From positions 24,513,663-24,577,662 of the forward strand of contig NC_061811.1 in the NCBI RefSeq assembly GCF_021462225.1: 64,000 nucleotides of DNA, given 5' to 3'. Of the stretch, positions 44,775 to 56,652 are shown one piece after another. The notes beneath the pieces were generated by a model. That model saw only the letters and a list, made by a program, of their open reading frames with translations. It was not told where the DNA came from and did no database searches. Position 1 is the first letter of the stretch. Each line of letters starts with the position of its first letter. The stretch is from Girardinichthys multiradiatus. Its lineage: Eukaryota; Chordata; Actinopteri; Cyprinodontiformes; Goodeidae. A program made the position numbers and the translations under genes.

Positions 44775-46834
44775 AATTAAAAGTTGATTAAAGTTTGTTT
44801 TCATGGTCTCTGGACAGCAAAGACAAAGATTCTGGATCTCACTTTCTAATTTACATTAATATAACAGACCAAAAAGTAAGAACTCTATCCATTGAACAAT
44901 CTTTCTTCCTGCGAGGCACAACAGGGCTGTGTGGTAAAATCCAGCTATGGTACAGAAAAGTCCATGTACACAGCTCAAACTGACGCGAGTTTCCTTATTC
45001 CTGGTTGGACTCATCAATCGCCGCAACAATCTTATCACTGTTCCTGTTGAGCTGAATTAGACCAGTCTGTTTATCAGAGATCTGGTGTTCTAAATCTGGA
45101 CTATAGGGACAAAGAACCAAACTTTAACAGTGCTAAAACATTGTAAAGGTAATCACTTGGTGTATTATTTTCCTTTAAGTCTCCCAGGCTCTGTTAACTA
45201 CAGCCTACATTTGTTTTCCATTTTTTGTTGTCAGAACTGTATCATCCTTAGATTTAATTAGTGTTTTTATTTTGCCTTGGATGTTTTTTTTTAAATAAAT
45301 AAGTATCAAGCAATGTAAAGTTATATTTGACTACTTAGTGTTTCCGTATTAGGTATTTTAAGAAGAGTTTTCAAAATTTGGGGTCAGTCCTCAATTTAGA
45401 AATGCATAGAACAATATTGTTATGAGGGGCACGTTTATATCATCATAATGGCAGTATTATATTTGTCCATAACAGGTGAAAAGCAGTGGTCATGGCTGCA
45501 ACTGTCTGGTTTAATTTGGGATGTTCCTAAAGTTTGGGAAGGGCCGTTTTAAAATAAACTAAAGCTATTCCAGACAAGCTTTGTTAGCATGCTCTAGTGC
45601 TGCCACCTAGCGGTCATTGTTTTACCTGTTTGTGAATCAAAACCCTCTGAAGACCAGACCAACTGCCAAATGGATAGTTGGAAAAACCTCAAAACATATT
45701 GCAGTGTGTGCACTTGCCCCTTTTTCCATAACTTTAATTTTCACTATCAAGCAGAGATGCAGCATTATCGTGTTTTAGACTGCGACAAATCCTTCTGAGC
45801 TAATGGAATGGTTTAAGAGTGAAGAACTTCAGCACTAACATTTTATAAGATCAACATGGTGTGCATAATTGAATATGATATCCGGTTTTCCCCATTTTTT
45901 TTTTTACAATCTGTAAAGTGTGGTGTACATATGTATTGATCCTCTAAGTAACTACTTTGCAGAACCATCAGCAGTTCTGCAGCAGCTGTGCAACTCTACA
46001 GGCTAGTTTTGCCAATTCTTCTTTAAATAGCTGTACAAGCTCAGATTGGGTGGACTCTGTGAACATCACATTTTTAAGTTTTACCACATATTTTCACAGA
46101 AATGTAGATAAGAACATTAACTGGGCCTTTCTGATGAATGTACTTCGATTCTAAACAATTTCATCTATGGCTGTTCGTTCAGGTGCATTGCCCTGCTGAA
46201 AGATGAACCTGCTTCCCAGTTTTAAGTTTTTTAACAAGTTTTCTTTCAGTATATCCCTGTATTCATTTACCATCCACATTCCCATCAACACTGACCAGAT
46301 TTCCTGCAAGAAAAAATTCCCACTGCATGATACTGCCACCATCCTGCTTTCACTTTGAGGATGGTGTGCCTCATCAGACCACAGCACCACATTTCATTTA
46401 CTCAACTCTCGCTCCATGTTAAGGTTGTGTTCTTGATGTTTGCGTATAAAAAACAGGAGATGCCGAATTCATACTAAGACTAATTTGCACACAGGAGACT
46501 TTTGAAGGGAGTAATTGAAGTGTATTTTATTTAGGGGTATCAGAGTAAAGGGAGTAGAATTACAATCCACACTTAATTTTATTTTAAAAATTAAACGTTT
46601 TCCTCTCACTTTGCGATTATGAGCCGTTTCGTGTAAGTCTATAATATAAAATCCCAATTGAATATACTGAGGTCTGTGGTTGTAAAGTTAATCATAAAAA
46701 AACAGAAAGAGTTCAAGCTACAAACAGAACCCCAGTAAATTATGCTGGGACTCCAGTTGGCTGAAAGTATTTGTAACCAGCTTAAAAAAATTTAAACACT
46801 AAATAACGAAGCAAGAGACAGCATATCTGAGTAC
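44775..46834. other. Intergenic between LINE and sumo3 3' end, with a Tc1-family relic
   Basis: From 44,775 to 45,880 nothing is recognisable beyond AT-rich sequence. From about 45,890 to 46,800 the text resembles a decayed Tc1-family element: aattcccactgcatgatact near 46,315, and the end region ggtctgtggttgtaaagtta near 46,671. No host exon is seen. Confidence 0.5.
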
Positions 46835-48819
46835 CAAACTATATTTATTGTATACAGTAGTAAAAGACCACAAATAATGTACAAATCAGTAGAGAAACAA
46901 ACAAGACAAGACCTGGACCCCATTCTTCATACATAACAGTGTAGTTCAGCCAGCCGCCAAAAAGACTTCTGTCCAGAGAAACCCAGTTGTTAAAATGCAA
47001 AGAATGTGAAAGGCTAATTTATAGGTTCTGATAAAATGTGCTTATATTTGTGACGAAAGTTAAACTCACAATCATTACCAGTAAATAATTTGTGCCAAGA
47101 CGCGTCGCACAAAGACTTAGCCCTCCTCTAACACACCGTTTAACGAGGAGAGATGGCTGTTCGGGAGTCATTTGAGAACTTACAGTAAAATAAAGAGTTC
47201 AAATAGCAGATGGCAACTATGTATTTGTTTTCCAAAACAAATGGATACCGCAATATACTGGACTGCTAAAAAGGATGTATACAAAAATATAGCTGAATAA
47301 GATGTGAACAGGTTTAATATAAAAAGGAAATGGCTTTCTGACAGGCTAGTGGGAACGAAGGGGATTTGCTGTTATTTGTTTAGTTTTCTTGTTTGAAATG
47401 AGACTACACCTGCTCAGTTACAACAAAATTCAAAAACCAATGCCTTTTTTGATGCTTTGAACCTCAAAAGCAACCGTATTGCTCCATACAACTCCAAACA
47501 CTCACTTTTGTGCACATCTGAAGCTGCTTCAAAAAGAATTCAGCTCATTTCATTCGGGACAGAAGGATCCACGTTTGTGTCGAAATAGAAACGGATCAAA
47601 ACTAAGCAACTCTGTGGCCTGCGCTTATCCCCAAAACTCCACCGGTTGACCTTCCTGCTCTCCAGATGTGGAGTGATGCACCGAACGTCACACTCTGAAC
47701 TCCAGAGAATAATCAGAGATGTCTCCTCTGTAACACTGCAGCAGAGCACATTTAAATACCACATCTCAGCAGATGATGTATCGTAAAAAAGTGATGTGCT
47801 TACAACGTTCTGCTTCGGCTGCATGTCCTTGCTTAAACTGGAAGCTGCTTGACCCCGAAAACAGCAGTCGGGAACAACTTCTCAGTCGCTGTCGCCCACA
47901 GCCGAACTCCTGCTGCAAGCCGAGCTGCTTATATCGCAGGGACAGATCACTGCCAGTTGTATAGCCCAAAACAATAAAAAATAAAGAGGAAAAAGATGCA
48001 TTTGTTACTGAGAAACGACCAAAGCTAAGCCTACTTCAATGGCATAGAATTGTTTTACCCCCTGATCGAGCATTTCGCCTGAGCAAATGGCAATCTGTAC
48101 AACAGATTGTTCTCTATTAGAAGCTGGAGAGAACAATACTAACGACCTAACTTAACACCTCAAAATGACACCGTTTTAACCTTGCAATTAGAGAAATATA
48201 CATTTAGAGAGAAGCAGATGTTCTGTCTTTGGAGTATTGTTCTTAACCTCACAACTAATCTAACACCCATTTGGATATTTCTATACAGAAAAAAAAAACA
48301 AAAAACTTTAAAACGGGAGGCAAAAAGTACAAAAACAACGCAGAAGCACCTAAAACGTAAAGATACCTAAAATACATCTGTTCAAACAAACAAATAAAAA
48401 GCAAAGTGAAATAGCAAGCGGGAGGGTGGTTCAGAGACAATGCTTCACTTTCACGCCCCACTGTGACCCTTGGACAAAAAACCTGCAGACCCTTACACTC
48501 TGATGTGCTAGAAACAGCCACACAGCGGTTTCTGTGGTGAGCCGTTGGTCTGATTACAATCTGCAGCACCAGAAAGGAAATGGTGGTGCTACCTGACCAG
48601 CCGCAAAGACTGAAAACACAAGTTCAGTCTTGACTAAGAGAGTACATAAACCGCTGAAGAGCACTGACACATCAGGCAAAAAATGTCTTTGAAAAGAGAA
48701 AATAATAATAATATTATTAATAACAATAATAAGTTGGCCGGAGCAATCGGGGAGGGAGAGACAGTGAAGGTCTAGGGCATGGTCTGAACATGGCCGTCAG
48801 TGAGGTGGGGTGGTAGGGC
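46835..48819 (-). other. Probable sumo3 3' untranslated region
   Basis: About 2 kb follows the sumo3 stop without a recognisable gene. On the minus strand an AATAAA-type signal occurs near 46,850 (plus-strand tttatt in the stretch 46841-46851), a plausible polyadenylation site. Short AT-rich runs such as the aataataatatt region near 48,710 are visible. The extent is inferred from the polyA-like signal only. The short open frames inside (for example around 47,540-47,970) have no recognisable domain. Confidence 0.5.
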
Positions 48820-51083
48820 TTAGCAGTTCCCGCCTGTCTGCTGCTGGAAAACATCTATAGTGTCTTCATCTTCCATCTCCAGCTGTAAAACGGATATGAA
48901 CATAACCTCTCTATTAATAAATAAACCTCACAAAAAAAAAAAAGGATAGGATTGCATATTCCCAATTCATTTAATCCCACATGTGTAAAAAAAAACCTGC
49001 AATTATGTGTTAAATAAGACCAATGTCTGCTTTTATGTGTTTTCACCGTGTTGAAAAATGTACGCTGATTAATGTCATCGTACCTGTGCAGGTGTATCCG
49101 TCTCATTGATTGGCTGGCCATCAAACCTGAACCTGATCTGCCCTTTTGAAAGTCCCTGCAGAAGAAGACGGGTAATAGATGAACAACAACCAGCAAACTG
49201 AAGCATACAAATACAGGCTGACAGAGCATTCAATGTACTTTTTGAATGCAGAGCCTTGCAAAAGTGCTCATAGTTTAGATTTTGTCAGGTCACAACCACA
49301 AAAACATTTAAAATCCCAGATTGATACATTGAAAGTGAAGTGTTTTTGTATTCGTCTGCCTGAATCAAATTAGGGCCAGTGTCATGCGGAAGCTTTGTCC
49401 CAATCTCAAATCTTTTGCAGTCTCTTTCAGGTTGTCCCTGTATTTACCTCCAAGCACCCTCCCTGCAACTTTAACCAGCTTCCTGGTCCCTGCTAAAGAA
49501 AGACATCCTTAACATGATGCTGCTACCACCAAGTTTCACTGTGGGGAATGTATGTTCAGGGTGATGTGCAGCGTTAGTTTACTACTGCTTGAATAGTTAG
49601 TTTATTGCTTAGGCAAGATGCGAAGCATCTCAGCACTTTCTTTCCTAAATGGCTAACCTTACATGGGACTTCATTATGCTTTACTTTAGCCACCTGGCTG
49701 CTTCTAGAAGACTTCTGAAGGCAATTGGCTACACTGGATTGAAGTGAAGGGGGCTGTGTTGGTCTAATACAATTTTAGGAAAACACAGTTTGTGGTTGAA
49801 ACAAAATGGAGAAAGGTTCAATGAACACTTGCTTTGTACTGTATTGGAAATGGATGTAATTTATACATTATGACAGCCAACTAGGGTTGCAGCTCACCTG
49901 TCGTTCGCAGTATGCCTTCATTAGTTTGCTGAGCGGCGTGTGTCGTTTGATTTTGAATTGGACGACTGACCCATCTTGCCCTGCAACTTTGAGGTTGATG
50001 TGGTCGTTCTCTGTCTTTACTCCTTCCTGCAGCGCAAACATGAATCAGAACCGTGGCAGTCGGAATAATGCACGTAAAGCCCAGTTCGGTCAGGGGCTTA
50101 TGTTTTTAACCATCAGTGAAAATGCATGTCTTATGGTGAAGAGTTAATCAGAAGACCGTTGAAAAATTCAGGTAGTTACTTATGTGGCATAAACCAAGAC
50201 ATTGCATTAAATCAAAACTAAGTTATTTATTTTCCTAGAAGCCAAGCATGATTTCTAGCTTTTTAACATTTCAATACAACAGATTACACACAGAACGTTG
50301 CATCCATATCGTAATAGATATAGACTGTATCTTTCAATATTTATTGGGACTTTTGGGCCACAACAGATCTGGATATATTTATTTGATGACGTCTAATAAA
50401 ACAAAGTAAATAAAAACGTGAAATAAATAATATGAGAATCGTGGTAAAAAAAAGAAAAAAAAAGAAAATACTAGCCAACACCGCCATATGTTAAATCAGG
50501 CCACAAGAGTATATTTTCAGAGGCTAACGTTAGCATAATTAGCTCTAGGCTAGGTTAGCACACCGGAGGTCCTTTGGGATCAATTGGAAGTTTAGCTGCC
50601 GGCTAACTGCTTTGTTTTGTTATGTCCCGATCGAAACCTTTATGAAAGTAAACAAGCACAAACACACCAACTGCAACGGTCATTTTTAAATGGGTGCGTC
50701 ACAACCATTTGCGCTGTTTTGCCGCTAAACTACAGCTGCGGCGTGTGACCCTTTCGACAAAAGAGATGGGGGGGCACAACAAGATAAACATATACTGTAA
50801 TACATTTTCTTCTAAAATGCATAGTCGAAAGACAGGATTAGCAGTATAGTATTTTTTTCCCCTTTACGGTCGTGTCGTTTCGGTGCTCATGGACTATATA
50901 TAGATATGCGGGATCTCATTCATTTTGCGAAACTAACACTGCGCCGATTTGGAGAAACGTGCAAACCCAGGCCTTTCCATTGCACATTTGCGAGGCGATT
51001 TTGTACAAGCCTGACCCAGCCATCAGTACAGATGAACCGCTGTTTGATCCTCAGTATATTACCTTTGGCTTTTCCTCTGACAT
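48820..51083 (-). CDS. sumo3: Small ubiquitin-like modifier, SUMO2/3 type
   Basis: Exons: 51063-51083 (MSEEKPK), 49898-50026, 49084-49155, 48820-48882 (stop TAA). They give 94 aa, the usual SUMO2/3 length, with phase-0 junctions throughout. The protein is conjugated to lysines by E1 SAE1/UBA2 and E2 UBC9, mainly in the nucleus. Visible features are the consensus sumoylation site VKTE (Lys11), used for poly-SUMO chains, the core [16 protein letters not shown], the acidic [12 protein letters not shown], and the QQTGG diglycine followed by a two-residue tail, NC, that SENP proteases must remove. The MSEEKPK start resembles SUMO3 rather than SUMO2 (MADEKPK), and the neighbour tspear supports sumo3, since both lie on human 21q22.3. 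An oddity is residues 54-55, Lys-Gly in GLSKGQIRF, where SUMO2/3 usually has Met-Arg. With introns and conserved codons, this is not a retrocopy. Confidence 0.95.
49247..49850. mobile_element. Internally deleted Tc1-family relic in a sumo3 intron
   Basis: The left end agagccttgcaaaagtgctc and right end gttcaatgaacacttgcttt are decayed inverted copies of the CAGTGCCTTGCAAAAG terminus. The middle keeps taacatgatgctgctaccac. It lies between sumo3 exons 2 and 3, about 90 bp from exon 3 and 50 bp from exon 2. Confidence 0.7.
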
Positions 51084-51305
51084 CTCGGTTAGTTTTTGTA
51101 GTTTTCTCAACAGACCGACACCGCGCTTTAAGTCTTCCTGCCGCCTTCTGCCCAACGTTTTCTTCGCTGGCGGGTACGCGCGCGGGACCACTGTTACGAA
51201 TAAACGATTGGTCTGGGAAAACCACGTGGTGTCCCCATCCCGGAGCGCGAACTCGGGACCGCGCACGCATGCTGAATCCTGCATTACGCATACTGAAGAA
51301 AGAGT
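51084..51305 (-). promoter_or_regulatory. sumo3 5' UTR/promoter, CpG-rich
   Basis: Directly upstream of the sumo3 ATG is a GC- and CpG-rich stretch, densest at 51,170-51,290, in an otherwise AT-rich window. On the minus strand it contains a CCAAT box (ATTGG on the plus strand at 51207-51211) and a palindromic CACGTG E-box (51223-51228). This is the composition expected of a housekeeping promoter. The transcription start is not determined. It abuts a MITE that begins near 51,309. Confidence 0.5.
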
Positions 51306-51308
51306 TTT

Positions 51309-52034
51309 TAAAGGTGACCTATTAATCTTTTCTTTTTTTTTTTTTACATTTGGGATAGGTCTAATAGGCTAAAGAAAACATGTTAATTACATTTTTCGCA
51401 CAAAATTATTATCATACAATGAGATTTCACCTCCTCAGTTTCTCCTTTTTTGAGCTCCTTTCAAAATGAGCTGTTTTAGGGCTCTGTCACTCTTATGCAA
51501 ATTAGCTGTGCCACCAACCAGCACTTTGTACACGAAACCAAAATAAGACACAATAATAAGTACTTACATTATCTGTCATGAACATTTCTTGCCATAAACA
51601 GTAGGGGATGGATTTTTCTTCAGTCTAAGTCTTTCTGCAAATCTGGAACTTTGCCCTCAAAAATAAAATGAAGCATGTGGGTCTTTGCAGCCAACAACAG
51701 AACATCTGCCTTTGAGGGTATCCATCGTAAAGCGCGTGTAACGTAACCCCGCCGGCGAGACGTGATCCTCTACTAAAAGTCAAGTGGGTGGAGCTCCGCT
51801 TCAGTTGCTAGTCAGGGGCGGGACTTCGGTAACGTTGCTAGGTGCCAGTGTAATTGTTACGTCACAATTTCACAGCTTTTGAACCTGCGCGTTTTATAGA
51901 AAAAAATAAAACATTCATTTATAGCCAAGAATGGCTGAATATTTTTCTTTGTGTTTGGACCATTTGTAGAAGCATTGGAGACCCAAATGGAAGTATAAAA
52001 ACGATTAAAAAGTGAAAATGCATAATAGGTCCCA
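51309..52034. mobile_element. MITE with GGKACCTATTA ends next to the sumo3 promoter
   Basis: The left end aaaggtgacctattaatc (about 51,309) and right end tgcataataggtccc (about 52,034) are imperfect inverted repeats. No coding frame exists inside. The ends match a common short fish DNA element. A GC-richer patch at 51,720-51,860 (cgccggcgagacgtg) lies inside it. The superfamily is not certain and I see no clear target duplication. Confidence 0.6.
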
Positions 52035-52039
52035 TTCAA

Positions 52040-53350
52040 GCTTCCAAAGAGCGTCTTCCTCTATGAAATGAGTAAATTACATGAAAATACATGACAATTA
52101 AAATGTCATTTAACTTGAAATAGCTGGTCACATGCCTTTTAACCCATACAAATTATAATAAATATTTATGTACACATCAGCTTTAAGGTTTTTAAGGCCT
52201 TGATCCCATGAAATAGGATTCTACCTAAATAACAATACATCTACATACATACAAATAGTACAATAACAAAAAAGAAAAGTCCTGTCCAGTGTCTGGGGTA
52301 CAAGAATTATTCTGGCAAACAAATTTCAGTGACTAGAAACTGATTAAATAAGAAGTGGTTGGACCAGTGAACATAAAAATATGATACACAGAAAAACACA
52401 GGATATGCTATTGCAGTGCACTTAAATGACGCTAATCATGATGTTTCCTTACTGCAGCTATGTGGTGTTGGAACTGGTTACTGTGCCACTATAGGGTGGG
52501 GACACTGATAAGCTACTCCAACAACGTAAGGTTAATTGCATTTATGATTAGAAAATACTTACTCAGCATTTTGTTGGATGTTTATTGCCTAAGGTTTTGT
52601 AGTTTGTTGTACTCCTGAGTTTTAAAGTGAGAATGAAGCAGAACTGTACTGTTCAACATAACAATGAACCAAAACATGCCAGTAAATCCATCAGTGACTG
52701 GGAAAAAAAGTCCTTGGCTGGGTCAAAGCCCAAATCAGATCTCTTTGAGATGCTTTAGGGTGACGTGAATCAGGCTGTACATGCAATGAGCCTTCTTAAA
52801 ACATCTCACAGCCTAAAGTGATGAGTCTGGTCATCTTCAGACTGATGTTAGACACTGATAGATGGCTGCATGAGTTATTTCAGTCAAAGAGGGTAACACT
52901 AGCTATTAGAATTTAGGGTGTCCTAACTTGTTCCTCAGCCAGACAATGCATTTTGTTGGTATCTTAGCCATTACGAACACTTTTGTTGTTTAACTGTAAT
53001 TAAATCACTATCTTTTTCAGAGGTAAATCAGAAACAGAATTCAATATCAATATGTGAAAATTTTTTACCATAGAGCTGAATACTTAGTTAGGTGTTCTAA
53101 TTGTTTTTACAAATGTACAGTCTAAGTTCTTGGTCCTTGTATATGTAGATCTAACAAATTCTAAATTCTTTATTGTCATTATGTCACCATGATGAAATTT
53201 AGCTGAGACCTGGCTCAAAAGATACACATGTAGATTATGCTGAAATAGTCTGAGATGGGCTGCTGGTTTAGTTTGATTGTCAGCAGGGATGTTTGGTCTG
53301 CCTGCAGGGGGACAATTGCCAATTGCTTTAAAACTGCCGAGCATATCAAT
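52040..53350. other. Intergenic, AT-rich, no gene recognised
   Basis: Apart from a possible Tc1-like remnant near 52,640-52,830 (aacaatgaaccaaaacatgc; gggtcaaagcccaaatcaga), nothing stands out. No exon-like segment was found on either strand. Confidence 0.4.
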
Positions 53351-53364
53351 TAAAAATACTTGTA

Positions 53365-53745
53365 CTTGTACTCGTCTTCAACTTCATCCGGGACTCAGAC
53401 TCAGCAGAGACACCCAGACGTCCCTCTCCCCAGACACCTCCTCCAGCTCCTCCGGGGGGAGCCCAGGGCGTTCCCATACCAACCGAGAGACATAGTCCCT
53501 CCAGCGTGTCCTGGGCCGTCGCCTGGGCCTCCCCTTGGTGGTACGTGCCTGGAACACCTCCCAAGGAAGGCGTCCAGGAGGCATCCGGTATAGATGCCTG
53601 AGCCACCTCAACTGGCTCCTTTCGATGTGGAGGAGCAGCGGCTCTACTCCCAGCCCCTCCTGGATGGCCGAGCTCCTCACCATATCTCTAAGGGAGTGCC
53701 CCGCCACCCTACGGAGGAAGCTAATTTCAGCCACCTGAATCCTGT
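53365..53745 (-). mobile_element. Rex3 LINE 3' fragment
   Basis: Minus-strand copy of the Rex3 C-terminal region, 5' truncated near 53,745. It encodes AEISFLRRVAGHSLRDMVRS, GVEPLLLHIERSQLRW and [15 protein letters not shown]. These residues are the ones deleted from the larger copy at 29.3-31.6 kb. Its 3' tail near 53,360-53,375 (acttgtacttgtactcgt) is like the end of that copy. Confidence 0.9.
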
Positions 53746-53979
53746 TATTGATGTGATCTTCTTAAATCATTTTCCTGTTGGAAGTGCGACAAACATTGCA
53801 TTGTCCGGGTGGGTGTGGTCAGTGTCTGGCCCTTTTCTGGATTCATGCAGCTTAAATCGAGTCCAGATCTGGTAGACAACATCCCACAAGCGCCTGTGCT
53901 GTCTTCACCACTCGCAAAAACTATTCACTCGTCAGCCTTTACATACAAGGTAAATAAAGTTACATCCCAATCTTAGTCC

Positions 53980-54925
53980 ATTGCAGCTACAATGCACCTG
54001 AGAAGGCTTTCCACAAATTTAGGAGTGTGTTAATTGAAATTTGTTTTTTTCAGAAGCATATTTCTGAGGGTCAGCCACTGATGTTGGAAGAGAAGACCTT
54101 AGCCCCTATCCCACTAAAAGCCCTGGGATTTAAAACCCCAGGATTTGTTTTACCTGGGTCAAAGGAATCCTGGATTATTTCTACATTAATGTAAAATGTC
54201 AAAATTTCCAGGGAAAATTACCATTTTATACTCTGGTACCATACCTGCTAAACGCTTTAAATTCACTTTCAGCTGCCACAAACAGATAACAGTTAGCAGG
54301 AAATCGCAGCGTGCTGTTGTGATAGATTAACTAGTGGCGGGTTAAACTGATTAACTTGATATGTGTATCGCAGATGTATCTAAGGGTACTTGGCTGCATC
54401 AATGCCTGATTAAAAACACTACCTCCAGGAACACAGAGGTTAACCATAACCAGTTCAACTTGCGACACACTAAGTTCCGCTCACATCTTAATATACCATA
54501 TAAAATAATTGACACTGAAAAAATTTATAAGTAGCCGCAATATTAACTGAAGTGGACAATCTCTGCATTTTGTGATTAGCATATTTTTGAAAAAACATAA
54601 TTATCCATTCATTTCACAGTTAAGGAGAGGTATTATACTCGTTTACCATACGCTGTTAACTAATCTAATATACCCATTATTCCGAAAAACTCCCTTAAGT
54701 AGGCAGCACCCAAATTCCCAGGATTCCTTTTACCCGGGTAAAAAAAAAAATCCCGCAGCTTTAAATCTTAGGGCTTTAAGTGGAAAAGGGGCTATAGTCT
54801 TCTCATCCAACATCAGTGGCTGACTTTCTGAAAAAAAAGCAACAAATTTCAATAAACACACTCCTAAACTCTTGTGAAAAGCCTTCTCAGAAGGGTTGAA
54901 GCTGTTCTAGCTGCAATCCCTATGC
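53980..54925. mobile_element. Nested inverted-repeat element
   Basis: The outer inverted repeats are gagaaggctttccacaaatt near 54,001 and its complement region near 54,862-54,892, continuing inward through gccactgatgttgg. An inner element has its own inverted ends: TA followed by GCCCCTATCCCACTAAAAGC near 54,102, and GCTTTAAGTGGAAAAGGGGC followed by TA near 54,774-54,796. No transposase frame is present. This looks like one MITE inside a foldback derivative of a known fish repeat. Confidence 0.7.
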
Positions 54926-56650
54926 AGGAGTTTGGCCACAGGGGTGGCTGGGGGTGGCACCGGCTACCTCTGGAATCTGATTGGCCACCCCAGCTCGCCA
55001 CCCCAACCAGAGCTGTCAATCAGTTTATATAGCGTTTGCAGAAAGGTTCGAGCAAATCCAGCATGTATTTGGTAAACTAACAGCAGCCTTCTGAGGAAGA
55101 AAGTCAACACGTGAATGAGCTGAATCTATTACCACGCGCTACAACAAGCTGCCAAGCGGTTCTCGCAGCACGGTGTCACAACTGGCAATGAGATGCACAT
55201 GTGCAAAGTTTTTATTCATTCTGATGATGGTATAACTTTTTTTTTAAAGTTTAAGAACAAAAACATAACACAACAAAACATATACTGTATACACAAAAAA
55301 TAATAATTTACTGCAGTAAACAAAAACAACTACGGGGTCAAAATTAAGTTGATGCTGTAGGGTTGAAGCTTTTTAATGGGAGATATAACTTTGGCAGTTT
55401 TATGACAGTCTCTCTTTTTTTTACCTTTATTAAAACACAGAAACGCGACAAAAACAGAAGGAAAGTATAATTACCCTTCTACAATCTGTGCCCCTACTTG
55501 CCCCACAAGAAAAAAAGTCTAGACACACCCCTATCCCTTTGAAATGAGAAAGGGATGCAACTCATTTTACTTTAGCCGCTTAATTTGCAGGAGCCAGAGG
55601 TCAGATGTATGGTCAATGTCTAACCAGAGCATTGAAAATTGTTGGTCCTATTTTGCAAGCAAATGTTTTAATCTCATATATATTTTCTCACTGTACAGAT
55701 ATTTGTATTCACTGTACATTATGTTATTCTGCCAGCCATATTTTAGAGGTTTCCCTGCTTTAACACGCCTGATTCAGATGACTGAAGTTCAGCAAAAGCC
55801 TGTTAATCAGCCGTCAATTGATATCAGGTGTACTGAAACAGGGAATCATACAGGGAAGTGTGCCTTGATGACCAGGGTTGGGAAACACTGATTTAGACTA
55901 ATCTTGAGCCTGTTTAGAAATTTGCTTCTTTACAACTTACCTATGAAAATGTGATATTTTCACTCCAAGTCAAAAGCTATTGATTGCCTTGTGATGAACA
56001 ATGTGTGTTGTCATAGTAGGATTCAGCTTTGGTTAGAGCTGTTTGGTGCAGGGCCGTTTCAGAAAGCGGGGTTAACAAGCTCCGAGTAGAAAGCACATAC
56101 CCTGAGTAGACCTACTCCACTCTATCATGCCCAGGGTTTTCAGTTTGAGAACACAGGGTAACACGTGGGTTACTCAACTTTGAGTCCAATTCACCCCGAG
56201 TTAAGCACGAACGCGAGAGACCAGTCCCACTTGGCTTCCACATTGCTGATTATGTGGGCAGCGTTACACAGCAGCTTCACAGTACAAAACTACAATTAGC
56301 TGCTATGTCAACTACATTTGTATTGATTAAGTGTATTTAACACAGAACAGAATAGAAAACAGCAGAAAATGCTTTATTGTCCCACAGTGGCAAACTTTGG
56401 GTGTTCCAACAACAAAGCAAAATGCTTGAAAAAATACAGGTTCATACATCACTAAAACGATAGAAAACGTTACCTGACTAAACGCTATAAGAACTAGTCA
56501 GGAAAAACAATGTGGGTGTATAGTAAAGGAGAATAAAACCCAGGATAAATAACATTTTTTTTAACATACTGTGTGGTTATCAACAAGGCATACTTAACAA
56601 TAATAAGTTAAGCCAGGTGACATTGGTGACAACATCAATGTTACCACTTG
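54926..56650. repeat. Repeat-rich intergenic stretch
   Basis: Visible pieces are a GGGTGGC-rich patch near 54,940-55,020, an element end near 55,745-55,895 (accagggttgggaaacactg, inverted relative of the piece at 6,160-6,290), and a Harbinger-like terminus near 56,050 (ggccgtttcagaaagcgggg). No gene is recognised. Confidence 0.45.
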
Positions 56651-56652
56651 TT

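Noticed and set aside
50872..51372. 166-codon plus-strand open frame over the sumo3 start
   Set aside because: Composition-driven frame through a CpG-rich promoter on the opposite strand; no domain is recognisable.
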